64,000 bases of DNA, taken from Streptomyces tibetensis (GTDB lineage Bacteria; Actinomycetota; Actinomycetes; Streptomycetales; Streptomycetaceae). Shown here piece after piece: positions 1-11,109 of this stretch. The position numbers and the translations under genes were made by a program. How positions within the stretch are numbered: the first letter of the stretch is position 1; each line of letters starts with the position of its first letter. Where the stretch lies: the NCBI RefSeq assembly GCF_007655005.1, contig NZ_SZVW01000007.1, forward strand, positions 248,001-312,000. Direction: 5' to 3'. The notes beneath the pieces are model-generated. The model had not been told where the DNA came from, made no database searches, and was given only the letters and a program-made list of their open reading frames with translations.

Positions 1-180
1 GCACCGGCATCCATGACGGTGGCCGCCCCGCTCGCGGACTGGCGCCGCTGGACGGGCCTGCCCTTCGACACCGACGGCGACATCGAAGTGCCGGGCGCTC
101 TGGTACCGGTGCGCTGCGAGACCGAGCGCGGATACGCGGTGTACGTCGAACCCAACGTCTGGATGCGGCATCCCCTGTAG
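1..180 (+). CDS. C-terminal fragment of an unidentified protein
   Basis: The frame is open from the first base and ends at TAG 178-180, giving 59 residues that finish ...VEPNVWMRHPL. The gene begins outside the window. The tail is compatible with a GNAT-type acetyltransferase or another small enzyme, but I see no diagnostic motif, so no function is assigned. It reads in the same direction as the membrane protein and kinase genes that follow, with about 220 bases between. Confidence 0.6.
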   Translation, partial: APASMTVAAPLADWRRWTGLPFDTDGDIEVPGALVPVRCETERGYAVYVEPNVWMRHPL

Positions 181-400
181 GCGGCATCCGCCGAAGGGCG
201 CGACGCACAGTACGGCCGTACTTCCGCACGGCCCACGACCGGTTCGGGGGCGGACTGTTCACACGAAGTGATCAGCATGACAACGGTTCGGTACAACCCG
301 TGACCGGTTGTCCGTGTCGGGCTATACGCTCGGAATCCCCAACAGGGTCTCTGTCACTCGCACGTCCGTCCCCATCGGCCACCCCGGTCCAGGAGCAGTC

Positions 401-1033
401 ATGTACGGCCACGGCGCGGCGCCGCCTCCCCGCAGCGCGGCAACGGTCATCTCCCTGCGTGTGCTGTTCGCCGCAGCCGGTTTCCTCACATGCGGCGTGC
501 TGGCCTGCGTCCCGCTGTTCCGGGTGGCCGTCCTGCGCGGCCGGGCCCTCGACTGGGTGCTGGCCTGGGTGAGCCTGCCGCTGTCCATCGCCTGCTTCGC
601 CGTGATCGGCTCGCTGCCGGAGGACGACGCCCGCACCGACATCGCGCTGGCCATGATGCTGCTGCTCGGGGCGGGTGCCGCCGTCTACTTCCTGGTCGTG
701 GACATCGGCCACCACAGCGGGCAGCGGACGTTCGCCGGTTACGCGTCGCCCCACACCCCGACCGTCCCGACCGCCGCGCACACCCCGTACGGCTACCCGC
801 ATCCCGCGCCGCCCTACGCCCCGACGTCCACCCCCGTCCCGCAGCCCCCCGCACCTCACACACCCGCCCCGCACGACACGCCCCCGGTCCCGACGCAGCC
901 GCCCCCGTCCCCCCAGCGCCCCGCCCCCGCCCGCATCGACCAGGTCCGCGCCGAACTCGACGAGCTCAGCGACTACCTGCGCCGGCACGGGGGCGAGGGC
1001 CACAGGGACGGCCATCACGAGGACGGAAGGTGA
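401..1033 (+). CDS. proline-rich membrane protein, partner of the downstream kinase
   Basis: A 210-residue protein. ATG 401 was chosen because AGGAG lies 5-9 bases upstream; an in-frame GTG at 308 has no such signal. Three hydrophobic segments lie at about residues 15-38, 48-66 and 72-95. A long Pro/Ala/His/Thr-rich cytoplasmic-looking stretch follows, then a short charged helix near the C-terminus (DQVRAELDELSDYLRR). It overlaps the kinase gene by 4 bases (GTGA), so the two are translationally coupled. I do not recognise a family. Because the kinase has no membrane segment of its own, this protein could be its membrane anchor or target; that is inference. Confidence 0.8.
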   Translation: MYGHGAAPPPRSAATVISLRVLFAAAGFLTCGVLACVPLFRVAVLRGRALDWVLAWVSLPLSIACFAVIGSLPEDDARTDIALAMMLLLGAGAAVYFLVVDIGHHSGQRTFAGYASPHTPTVPTAAHTPYGYPHPAPPYAPTSTPVPQPPAPHTPAPHDTPPVPTQPPPSPQRPAPARIDQVRAELDELSDYLRRHGGEGHRDGHHEDGR

Positions 1034-2568
1034 CGGCGGCGGCAGGACGTGTCGTCGCCGGCCGGTACGAACTGGCCACCGTCCTCGGGCAGGGCGGCAT
1101 GGGCCAGGTCTGGACGGCGTACGACCAGCGGCTCGACCGGCGTGTGGCGGTGAAGCTGCTGCGCCCCGACAAGGTCGCCGGCCAGGAGGCGGAGGAACTG
1201 CGCCGCCGTTTCGTGCGCGAGTGCCGGGTGACCGCGCAGGTCGACCACCCCGGCCTGGTCACCGTGCACGACGCGGGCAGTGAGGGCGAGGAACTGTTCC
1301 TCGTCATGCAGTACATCGACGGCGCCGACCTCGCCGGCCACCTCGCCGGGCATTCGCCGTACCCCTGGCAGTGGGCGGTCGCGGTCGCCGCGCAGCTGTG
1401 CGCCGTGCTGAGCGCCGTGCACGCCGTGCCGATCGTCCACCGCGACCTCAAGCCGCGCAACGTGATGGTGAAGCAGGACGGCACCGTCACCGTCCTCGAC
1501 CTCGGCGTCGCCTCCGTCATGGACGCGGACACCACCCGCCTCACCCACACCGGCACCCCGATCGGCTCGCCGGCGTACATGGCACCGGAGCAGGCGATGG
1601 GCGGCGCGGTCGGCCCGTACACCGACCTCTACGCGCTCGGCGTGGTCCTGCACGAACTGCTCAGTGGGGACGTGCCGTTCTCCGGCTCCACGGTCCTGGG
1701 CGTCCTGCACCGGCACCTGTACGAGCCCCCGCTGCCCGTGCGCCGCATCCGCCCCGAAGTGCCCGAGGCCCTGGAGGCCCTCGTGCTGCGCCTGCTCGCC
1801 AAGGACCCGCAGCACCGGCCCGCCTCCGCGCAGGAGGTCTACGAGCACCTGGAGCTGCTCCTGCCGGCGCGCGGCACACCCACCGGAGCGGCCCTGGATC
1901 CCACCCGCCCCTTCCTGCGCCCGCACGCCCCCTGGCCGGATCGTGCGCGCACCCCGGCGCCCCAGCCGACGCCCGCCGCACCGGTCACCGAGGCTCCGGG
2001 GCAGACGGACATCGCCCGCGCCGTCGACGAGGTCAAACGGCTCCTCGGCGAGGGGCGTGTCACCCAGGCCGTCGACATCCTGGGGGGAATCCTGCCCGCC
2101 GCAGCCGAACAGCACGGCACGCACTCCCCGGTCGTCCGCACCCTGCGCAAGCAGTACGCCGCGACGCTCCTGGACGACGGCCAGTACCGGCGCGCGCTGC
2201 CCGAGCTGCGCCGGCTCGCCGACGAACGCGCCGCCGAGGCGGGCCAGGCCGACCCGCAGGCCCTGCGCTTTCGCTACGAGGCCGCCCAATGTCTCGAACA
2301 GCTGGGCGACCCGGGCGCGGCGCTCGCCGAGTACCGGGCGGTGCTGCCGTACTACGAGAACCAGTACGTCGCCGCCGGCGGACCCGAGCTCGCGCACGAC
2401 GTCCGCCGCCGGATCGGGCACCTCCAGCTCGCCCTCGGCGACCGCGGCGCCGCCCACGACACCCTGGCCCGGCTGCTGCACGACGTGGAGCGCACCCACG
2501 GCCCCGGGCACCCGCTCGGGGCGGAGATCCGCAGGACGCTGCAGTGGCTGGGGCAGGTCCGGGGCTGA
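1030..2568 (+). CDS. Ser/Thr protein kinase, soluble, with C-terminal TPR-like region
   Basis: A 512-residue Hanks-type (PknB-like) kinase. The glycine loop GQGGMGQV is at residues 20-27, the ATP lysine is K42, the catalytic loop HRDLKPRN starts at H137, the metal-binding motif is DLG (not DFG) at 157-159, and APE is at 185-187. The kinase domain ends near residue 280. A Pro-rich linker follows, then a helical region of about 190 residues resembling tetratricopeptide repeats, suited to protein binding. No transmembrane helix or PASTA domain is visible. The start is the GTG overlapping the upstream stop codon. The substrate is unknown. Confidence 0.9.
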   Translation: MTAAAGRVVAGRYELATVLGQGGMGQVWTAYDQRLDRRVAVKLLRPDKVAGQEAEELRRRFVRECRVTAQVDHPGLVTVHDAGSEGEELFLVMQYIDGADLAGHLAGHSPYPWQWAVAVAAQLCAVLSAVHAVPIVHRDLKPRNVMVKQDGTVTVLDLGVASVMDADTTRLTHTGTPIGSPAYMAPEQAMGGAVGPYTDLYALGVVLHELLSGDVPFSGSTVLGVLHRHLYEPPLPVRRIRPEVPEALEALVLRLLAKDPQHRPASAQEVYEHLELLLPARGTPTGAALDPTRPFLRPHAPWPDRARTPAPQPTPAAPVTEAPGQTDIARAVDEVKRLLGEGRVTQAVDILGGILPAAAEQHGTHSPVVRTLRKQYAATLLDDGQYRRALPELRRLADERAAEAGQADPQALRFRYEAAQCLEQLGDPGAALAEYRAVLPYYENQYVAAGGPELAHDVRRRIGHLQLALGDRGAAHDTLARLLHDVERTHGPGHPLGAEIRRTLQWLGQVRG

Positions 2569-2711
2569 CGACCGCCGCGGGGTGAGGCGCGGCGGTGCCG
2601 GAAGTCCTGGTGAATCGTTGGTCGAATGGGTTGGCCAGAGCCTGGTCACTGCCTACCATCGATCACCGCAAGACCTTGTGCACCGTCGCACAATCTCCTC
2701 AGGAGGTCTCC

Positions 2712-3359
2712 TTGCACCGCCGCCGTCGCACCGCGCTCCTCCTCACCGCCGCGATCGCCGCCGCGGCGCCCCTGCTCACCGCCTGCGGGAACGACGCGCA
2801 TCCCGGCGCGGCAGCCGTGGTGGGCGGCCAGCGGATCACCGTCTCCCAGCTGGAAGAGCGGGTCGGCGAGGTACGCGCGGCCCAGCGGGCGGCCGTCCAG
2901 GACGAGGCCCAGTACCAGCAGGCCATCGCCAGGACCGGCACCCTCACCCGCGACACCCTGCACACCATGGTCCTGGACCGGGTGCTGCACCGCGCCGCCG
3001 AGGACGCCGGAGTGACCGTCTCCCGCAAGGAGGTCCAGGCGATGCGGGCCGGTCTGGAGCAGCAGGCCGGCGGCGCCAAGGGGCTGGAGACGACCTGGCT
3101 CCAGCAGTACGGCATCCCGCCGCAGCGCCTCGACGACAACCTCCGCCTCCAGCTGGAGGCCCAGAAACTCGCCGAGAAGCTGGGCACGAACACCGACCGT
3201 CCCGAGTTCTGGAAGGCCCTCTCCGACGCCTCCAAGGACCTGAACGTCGACCTCAACCCGCGCTACGGCGCCTGGGACGTCCAGAAGAGCAGGCCTGCCG
3301 ACGCCAAGACGCCGTGGGTACGGGACGTCACGGCGGCGCAGACGCAGCAGGGGATGTAG
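2712..3359 (+). CDS. SurA N-terminal domain lipoprotein
   Basis: A 215-residue lipoprotein starting at TTG 2712, with AGGAGG at 2701-2706. The N-terminus is Arg-rich (residues 3-6), followed by a hydrophobic segment and lipobox LTAC with the lipidated cysteine at 25. The mature part resembles the N-terminal helical domain of SurA/PrsA chaperones (VGGQRITVSQLEERV opening), but no parvulin peptidyl-prolyl isomerase domain follows. It probably acts outside the membrane as a chaperone-like protein. Upstream in-frame starts back to 2595 would bury the signal peptide and are rejected. It sits directly before mazG. Confidence 0.85.
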   Translation: MHRRRRTALLLTAAIAAAAPLLTACGNDAHPGAAAVVGGQRITVSQLEERVGEVRAAQRAAVQDEAQYQQAIARTGTLTRDTLHTMVLDRVLHRAAEDAGVTVSRKEVQAMRAGLEQQAGGAKGLETTWLQQYGIPPQRLDDNLRLQLEAQKLAEKLGTNTDRPEFWKALSDASKDLNVDLNPRYGAWDVQKSRPADAKTPWVRDVTAAQTQQGM

Positions 3360-3407
3360 AGCAGCCACGGCCGGCCCCGGGGGGAGGCAGGCGCGGCCCG
3401 CCCCGGG

Positions 3408-3541
3408 GCACCGCCCTCCGGGCCTGTGGACCCCGCTCGGCTGGCACCCGCCTCCGGCCCTGTGGGTACCCCCGGCGGGCATTCGCCTCCGGCCCTGTGG
3501 ATATCCCCCCAGCGGGCACCCGCCTCCGGGCCTGTGGACGA
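3408..3541. repeat. four degenerate ~38-bp direct repeats
   Basis: The core GCCTCCGGSCCTGTGG occurs four times (near 3412, 3448, 3493 and 3523), spaced about 36-45 bases, between the lipoprotein stop and mazG. The copies differ at several positions. They encode nothing obvious on either strand and fill most of the 220-base intergenic region. Confidence 0.7.
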
Positions 3542-3567
3542 CTTCGGGCACGGTCGGCGGCGTGGGA

Positions 3568-3573
3568 TAGCTT
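3568..3573 (+). promoter_or_regulatory. -10 hexamer of a leaderless mazG promoter
   Basis: TAGCTT is followed by six bases and then the GTG start of mazG. There is no purine-rich ribosome site. The spacing puts the expected transcription start at the initiation codon, as in leaderless Streptomyces mRNAs. Confidence 0.5.
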
Positions 3574-3579
3574 CGAACC

Positions 3580-4599
3580 GTGAACGCCAACAGCCCCGAA
3601 TCCACCCCGGGCCCCGAGCGGACCGCTCCCGACGCGGCCGTCGCCCCCGGCCGCATCGTCCTGCTCACCACCAGCCACCGCGTCGCCCCCGGCCTGCTCT
3701 CCTGGCCGGCCTGGCAGGCCCTGCACGAGGCCGACGAGGTGCTGTGCGCGGACGGCACGCATCCGCAGTTGCCGTATCTGCGCGAGGCGGGGATCACCGT
3801 CGCCGAGGCGTCCCCGACAGCGCAGGAGCTGCTCGACGCCTGCGCCGGTGGACACACGGTGGTCGTGGTGGCGACCGGCGAGGGCGAACCGGCCCTCACG
3901 GACGGCCTGGCCCGCCTCGCCGGGACCGGCCGTGTCGCCATGCCCGAGCTGGAGCTGCTGCCCGCCTCCTACGACCTCCCCGGCGCCCGCCTCCTCGACC
4001 TCGTCCAGGTCATGGACCGCATCCGTGTCGAATGCCCCTGGTCCTCCCGGCAGACCCACGAGGGCCTGGCGAAGTACGGCATCGAGGAGGCGTACGAGCT
4101 CGTCGAGGCGATCGAGGAGGGCGACCGTGACGAACTGCGCGAAGAGCTCGGCGACGTCCTCCTCCAAGTCGTCTTCCACGCCCGCATCGCCGAGGAGGGG
4201 CGGCCGGAGGACGGGGCGGAACCCTTCTCCATCGACGACGTGGCCGGCGGCATCGTCGCCAAGCTGATCCACCGCCATCCGCATGTCTTCGGCGACGCGA
4301 CGGCCACCACCCCCGAGGAGGTCAAGGAGCACTGGCTGCGCACCAAGGCGGTCGAGAAGCAGCGCACCTCGATCACCGAGGGCATCCCCCTCGGCCAGCC
4401 CGGCCTGGCCCTCGCCGCCAAGCTGGCCTCCCGCGTCCGCACAGCACACCTGGAGATACCGCTCCCTCCCGTCGAGGGCATCGGCTACGAGCTGCTGGCC
4501 CTGGCCGTCCGAGCCGAGTCGGAGGGCGTGGACCCGGAGGCGGCCCTCAGAGCGGCGGCCCGCGCGTACCGCGATGCGATCCGGCGGGCCGAGGGCTGA
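3580..4599 (+). CDS. mazG: nucleoside triphosphate pyrophosphohydrolase MazG
   Basis: A 339-residue protein. The first ~110 residues look like a degenerate tetrapyrrole-methylase-type domain. The MazG domain begins near residue 140 at MDRIRVECPWSSRQTHEGL, with the Mg-binding carboxylates in EEAYELVEAIEE and ELREELGDVLLQVVFHA. A second, weaker MazG-like half lies toward the C-terminus. The family hydrolyses (d)NTPs to NMP and pyrophosphate, cleaning the nucleotide pool. GTG 3580 is the start: there is no Shine-Dalgarno sequence, but a -10 hexamer lies at leaderless spacing. Confidence 0.92.
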   Translation: MNANSPESTPGPERTAPDAAVAPGRIVLLTTSHRVAPGLLSWPAWQALHEADEVLCADGTHPQLPYLREAGITVAEASPTAQELLDACAGGHTVVVVATGEGEPALTDGLARLAGTGRVAMPELELLPASYDLPGARLLDLVQVMDRIRVECPWSSRQTHEGLAKYGIEEAYELVEAIEEGDRDELREELGDVLLQVVFHARIAEEGRPEDGAEPFSIDDVAGGIVAKLIHRHPHVFGDATATTPEEVKEHWLRTKAVEKQRTSITEGIPLGQPGLALAAKLASRVRTAHLEIPLPPVEGIGYELLALAVRAESEGVDPEAALRAAARAYRDAIRRAEG

Positions 4600-4770
4600 G
4601 CGGCCGGGGGCGGCAAGGCATCTTCGCCTCCGGCCTGATGCTGTTCGTGCCGGCCAAGGAAAGGGCACCATCGGCCACAGCCAGCCGACATGGCGGGGGA
4701 GGCTGCGGCAGCCGCCCGGCCGAGCCGTGACGGTGGAGGGCCGCTGCCGGAAGCCGGATACGGTCGAGGT

Positions 4771-6159
4771 GTGACCGACCAGCCCCAGCCCAGCACACCC
4801 GCGCCCGCTCCCGACCTCTTCACCTGGGAGTTCGCGAGCGACCCCTACCCCGCCTACGCCTGGCTCCGCGAGCACAGCCCCGTCCACAAGACACGGCTCC
4901 CCAGCGGAGTGGAGGCCTGGCTGGTCACGCGGTACGCCGACGCCAAGCAGACGCTCGCCGACAACCGGCTCTCCAAGAACCCGGCGCATCACGACGAACC
5001 GGCGCACGCCAAGGGAAAGACGGGCATCCCCGGCGAGCGCAAGGCTGAGTTGATGACGCATCTGCTGAACATCGACCCGCCGGACCACACCCGGCTGCGG
5101 CGGCTGGTGTCCAAGGCGTTCACACCCCGCCGGGTCGCCGAGTTCGCGCCGCGGGTGCAGGAGCTCACCGACACTCTGATCGACGGTTTCGCGGCGAAGG
5201 GATCCGCCGACCTCATCCACGAGTTCGCCTTCCCGCTCCCCATCTACGCCATCTGCGACCTGCTCGGCGTCCCGCGCGAGGACCAGGACGACTTCCGCGA
5301 CTGGGCGGGCATGATGATCCGTCACCAGGGCGGCCCCAGGGGCGGTGTGGCGCGGTCGGTGAAGAAGATGCGCGGTTACCTCGCCGACCTCATCCACCGC
5401 AAGCGCGAGGCGCTGCCCGCCGAACCCGCCCCCGGCGAGGACCTCATCTCCGGTCTGATCCGCGCCTCCGACCACGGCGAGCATCTCACCGAGAACGAGG
5501 CGGCGGCCATGGCCTTCATCCTGCTGTTCGCCGGTTTCGAGACAACCGTCAACCTGATCGGGAACGGCACCTACGCGCTGCTCACCCACCCCGGGCAGCG
5601 TGCCCGGCTCCAGGCGTCCCTCGCCGCGGGGGAGAGAGGCCTCCTGGAGACCGGCGTCGAGGAACTCCTCCGCTACGACGGCCCCGTCGAACTCGCCACC
5701 TGGCGTTTCGCCACGCAGTCGCTCACCCTCGGCGGGCAGCACATCGAGGCGGGCGACCCCGTCCTCGTCGTGCTGGCCGCCGCGGACCGGGACCCGGAGC
5801 GGTTCGCCGACCCGGACGTACTGGACCTCTCCCGCCGCGACAACCAGCACCTCGGTTACGGCCACGGCATCCACTACTGCCTCGGCGCCCCGCTCGCCCG
5901 CCTGGAGGGCCAGACGGCCCTCGCCACCCTGCTCACCCGCCTCCCGGACCTCCGGCTCGCCGCGGATCCGGCCGAGCTGCGGTGGCGCGGCGGCCTCATC
6001 ATGCGTGGGCTGCGCACGCTGCCGGTGGAGTTCGCACCGGCAGCACCGGCAGCACCGTCCCCGGCAGCACCGGCAGCACCGCCAGCACCGTCCCCGGCAG
6101 CACCGCCAGCACCGTCCCCGGCAGTACCGGCCGAACGTGACGAAACATCAGACCTGTGA
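4771..6159 (+). CDS. cytochrome P450 (CYP105/107-like)
   Basis: A 462-residue P450 monooxygenase. It has the I-helix oxygen-activation motif AGFETT, a K-helix ExxR (EELLR) and a heme loop LGYGHGIHYCLG containing the ligand cysteine; the usual FGxG phenylalanine is replaced by Leu. GTG 4771 was chosen because the family N-terminus (DLFTWEFASDPYPAYAWLR) follows closely and TACGGT lies six bases upstream. The C-terminus carries an extra ~40-residue Pro/Ala/Ser tail made by DNA micro-repeats. No ferredoxin gene is adjacent, so its redox partner is elsewhere. The substrate is unknown. Confidence 0.92.
   Translation: MTDQPQPSTPAPAPDLFTWEFASDPYPAYAWLREHSPVHKTRLPSGVEAWLVTRYADAKQTLADNRLSKNPAHHDEPAHAKGKTGIPGERKAELMTHLLNIDPPDHTRLRRLVSKAFTPRRVAEFAPRVQELTDTLIDGFAAKGSADLIHEFAFPLPIYAICDLLGVPREDQDDFRDWAGMMIRHQGGPRGGVARSVKKMRGYLADLIHRKREALPAEPAPGEDLISGLIRASDHGEHLTENEAAAMAFILLFAGFETTVNLIGNGTYALLTHPGQRARLQASLAAGERGLLETGVEELLRYDGPVELATWRFATQSLTLGGQHIEAGDPVLVVLAAADRDPERFADPDVLDLSRRDNQHLGYGHGIHYCLGAPLARLEGQTALATLLTRLPDLRLAADPAELRWRGGLIMRGLRTLPVEFAPAAPAAPSPAAPAAPPAPSPAAPPAPSPAVPAERDETSDL
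6037..6135 (+). repeat. GCACCGGCA/GTCCCCGGCA micro-repeats inside the P450 tail
   Basis: Short direct repeats of GCACCGGCA, GCACCGTCC and CCGGCAGCACC run in frame and encode the repeated PAAPAAPS/PAPSPAAP tail of the P450, downstream of the conserved fold. Confidence 0.8.
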
Positions 6160-6279
6160 TCTTCACGTGATCTACGCGGCATGAACTTGTGACAAGTGAT
6201 CGTCTGCCGATACGTTCACCCATCAACGCGGAGGGATTCACGCCGCGTCGGTCACTGCTGTCGCGTGAAAGGTCTCCGT

Positions 6280-7248
6280 ATGCTCTCCGGGAACGGTCGG
6301 CACCGTCGCCCCCGCCAGGCTCCGGCTCTCCTCGTCGCGGCCGGAGTGACCGGCTCCGCCATCGCGATCCCGCTCCTCGGGGCCTCCGGTGCCAGTGCGG
6401 CCGACGGCACGACCTGGGATCGGGTCGCCGACTGCGAGACAGGCGGCGCATGGAGCGAGAACAGCGGCAACGGCTATTACGGCGGCCTGCAGCTGTCCCA
6501 GGAGGACTGGGAGAGCCACGGCGGTCTGGACTACGCCGCGAGCCCCGACCTGGCCAGCCGCTCCCAGCAGATAGCCGTGGCCGAGAGAATCCTCGCCGAC
6601 CAGGGAGTCGGCGCCTGGCGCACCTGTGGACTGCTCTCCGGCCTCGAACAGGGCAAGGGGTCGGACTCGTCCGGGTCATCCGATTCGTCCGACTCGTCCG
6701 GCGAGGTCGACTCGCCCGGCCTGCTCGACTCGCTCGGCTCTTCCCCCTCGGACAGCCCTTCCCCCTCTCCTTCGTCGCCTGACGCGTCGTCGGCCTCGAA
6801 GGATGAAACCGGCAAGACGGATAAGTCGACCGAATCCACCGGCTCGTCGCAGAAGCGGCAGTCCGACAGCTCCTCGTCGGACACCTCCAAGAGCGACAAG
6901 GCCGACAGCGCCCAGCAGGGCGACGGCTCCCAGCGGCCGGCCGACACCGGCTCCGGCCGTCATCGCGGCCCCAGCGCCGACGAAGCCGGCGCGCCCGACG
7001 GTGACCGTGCGGAGAAGTCCACGGGGCGTCACTCTGCACCCAGTGAAGAGAGTTCCGGCGACGCGTCGTCCGAAGGCGCCTACATCGTGGGTGTCGGCGA
7101 CAGTCTCTGGTCCATCGCCGACGCCCTTCGGGTCAGCGGTGGATGGCACGCGCTCTACGAGGGCAACGAGGCGGAGGTCGGCACCGACCCGAACCTCATC
7201 CTCCCCGGTCAGACGCTCACGGTCGAGGGCGAAGCGGACGAGAAGTAG
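6280..7248 (+). CDS. resuscitation-promoting factor (Rpf) with long Ser/Asp linker and LysM
   Basis: A 322-residue secreted muralytic enzyme. A signal peptide covers residues 1-41 (ASGASAA). The Rpf (transglycosylase-like) domain at about 42-120 has the catalytic Glu of DCETGG at position 53 and the GNGYYGGLQ signature. A Ser/Asp/Lys-rich disordered linker of about 150 residues precedes a C-terminal LysM motif (GVGDSLWSIADALRV...NLILPGQTL). It would cleave peptidoglycan during spore germination or vegetative growth. ATG 6280 has AAAGG upstream. It is larger than the next Rpf gene and has no riboswitch in front. Confidence 0.92.
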   Translation: MLSGNGRHRRPRQAPALLVAAGVTGSAIAIPLLGASGASAADGTTWDRVADCETGGAWSENSGNGYYGGLQLSQEDWESHGGLDYAASPDLASRSQQIAVAERILADQGVGAWRTCGLLSGLEQGKGSDSSGSSDSSDSSGEVDSPGLLDSLGSSPSDSPSPSPSSPDASSASKDETGKTDKSTESTGSSQKRQSDSSSSDTSKSDKADSAQQGDGSQRPADTGSGRHRGPSADEAGAPDGDRAEKSTGRHSAPSEESSGDASSEGAYIVGVGDSLWSIADALRVSGGWHALYEGNEAEVGTDPNLILPGQTLTVEGEADEK

Positions 7249-7425
7249 CTGTTCGGGCAGTGCGGAAACGACGGCCGAAGTCGCCCCGAAACCGTGCGAG
7301 TTCGCGTCATGTTTCGCGCCTAATGTCCCGTTTGGGGCCCGTGAGAGATAGATCTCAGAAGCCCTGATCGTCTTTGAAATTCTCCGGATCACGTGTCTAC
7401 GGTCGTGACCGCTCGTCACCACGAG
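7249..7425 (+). other. leader and promoter region between the two rpf genes
   Basis: No gene is visible. An inverted repeat GTGAC-N5-GTCAC at 7404-7418 lies just upstream of the riboswitch. It resembles a cAMP-receptor-protein site, although its spacer is one base longer than the usual TGTGA-N6-TCACA arrangement. Confidence 0.4.
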
Positions 7426-7431
7426 CCCCGG

Positions 7432-9879
<2,448 letters not shown>

Positions 9880-9980
9880 CCCGCCCCCAAGTAGCAGCGT
9901 CGTACGTACGTCCCCGTACTCGGTCCCGTACCGTGTCCGGGGACGTACGCGCGTATGACGGTGGAGCGGGAGGCGGACAG

Positions 9981-10457
9981 ATGGCCGTGAAGGACCGGGA
10001 CCGGTTCTCCACCGCGACCAGGATCCGGTTGCTCGGCGAGCAGACCGCGGCCCGGGTCTACCGCTCCCAGACCAGGCGCCAGGCCCGCCGCTCGCGGCTG
10101 ACCGGCCGGGCCGCGCTGCTCGCCCTGGTGATGTGCTCGCTGATCGTGGCCCTGGCCTACCCGATGCGGGAGTACGTCTCGCAGCGCGCGGAGATCGACG
10201 ACCTCCGGCGCGAGCAGCAGCAGGCCCGCGAGCGCGTCGAACGGCTGCGCGACCTGAAGGCGCGCTGGCAGGACGACGCGTACGCCGAGCAGCAGATCCG
10301 GCAGCGGTTGCACTACGTGATGCCGGGGGAGACGGGTTTCATCGTCGTCGACCCGCACGCGGCGAAGCAGTCGCGCACCGACCTGGGGGCGGCCGACCGC
10401 CCCTGGTACTCGAACGTCTGGGACGGGGTCGACAAGGCCGACGCCTCCGACCAGTGA
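9981..10457 (+). CDS. divIC: FtsB/DivIC-type septum formation protein
   Basis: A 158-residue bitopic protein. A basic N-terminus (residues 1-43) is followed by one transmembrane helix at about 44-60 and an extracytoplasmic coiled coil (REYVSQRAEIDDLRREQQQARERVERLRDLKARW). The position next to enolase is typical of FtsB/DivIC, which joins FtsL and FtsQ/DivIB in the divisome. GGGAGG precedes ATG 9981. It is 52 bases upstream of the DUF501 gene and is probably co-transcribed with it. Confidence 0.9.
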   Translation: MAVKDRDRFSTATRIRLLGEQTAARVYRSQTRRQARRSRLTGRAALLALVMCSLIVALAYPMREYVSQRAEIDDLRREQQQARERVERLRDLKARWQDDAYAEQQIRQRLHYVMPGETGFIVVDPHAAKQSRTDLGAADRPWYSNVWDGVDKADASDQ

Positions 10458-10509
10458 TCCGAGCCCAGCCAGTGACCTGACCCCAGAGAAAGACAGCCTG
10501 AAGACAGTC

Positions 10510-11109
10510 ATGGAAACGCCCCCGCCGACCACCCCGCGCACCGAGCCGACCGACGCCGATGTCGAGGCCTTCGAGCAGCAGCTCGGCCGGCCCCCGCGCG
10601 GCCTGCGCGCGATCGCGCACCGCTGCCCGTGCGGTCAGCCCGACGTCGTCGAGACGGCCCCCCGGCTGCCGGACGGCACGCCGTTCCCCACGCTGTACTA
10701 CCTGACGTGCCCGAAGGCCAACTCCGCGATCGGCACGCTGGAGGCAGGCGGCGTGATGAAGGAGATGACCGAGCGGCTGGCCTCGGACCCGGAGCTGGCG
10801 GCGGCCTACCGGGCGGCGCACGAGGACTACATCCGGCGGCGCGACGAGATCGAGGAGCTGAAGAACTTCCCGAGCGCGGGCGGCATGCCGGACCGGGTGA
10901 AGTGCCTGCACGTCCTGGTGGCCCACTCGCTGGCCGCGGGGCCGGGCGTGAACCCGCTGGGCGACGAGGCGCTGGCGATGCTGCCGGAGTGGTGGCGCAA
11001 GGGGGCGTGTGTGACGACCGCCGGACCGCCGAGCGGTGACGGATGGCAGGTGGAGGGCACGGACTCGGGCTACTTCGCCGCCAAGCCGGTGCAGGAGGAC
11101 GGGAAATGA
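10510..11109 (+). CDS. DUF501 family protein
   Basis: A 199-residue cytoplasmic protein of the actinobacterial DUF501 family, recognised from its central block (HRCPCGQPDVVETAPRLPDG, TPFPTLYYLTCP) and the KCLHVLVAHSLAAGPGVNP motif. Two cysteines in the CPCG block and one in TCP could bind metal. It sits between divIC and ppx in the conserved eno cluster and overlaps ppx by 4 bases (ATGA). The biochemical function is not known to me. Confidence 0.9.
   Translation: METPPPTTPRTEPTDADVEAFEQQLGRPPRGLRAIAHRCPCGQPDVVETAPRLPDGTPFPTLYYLTCPKANSAIGTLEAGGVMKEMTERLASDPELAAAYRAAHEDYIRRRDEIEELKNFPSAGGMPDRVKCLHVLVAHSLAAGPGVNPLGDEALAMLPEWWRKGACVTTAGPPSGDGWQVEGTDSGYFAAKPVQEDGK

Noticed and set aside
272..1018. 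Long leftward open frame opposite the first membrane-protein gene
   Set aside because: Typical GC-driven antisense frame. The rightward frame has a ribosome site, membrane helices and a 4-base overlap with the kinase.
7404..7418. Firm call of a Crp binding site
   Set aside because: The dyad is good but the spacing is one base off the usual arrangement, so it is noted only as a resemblance.
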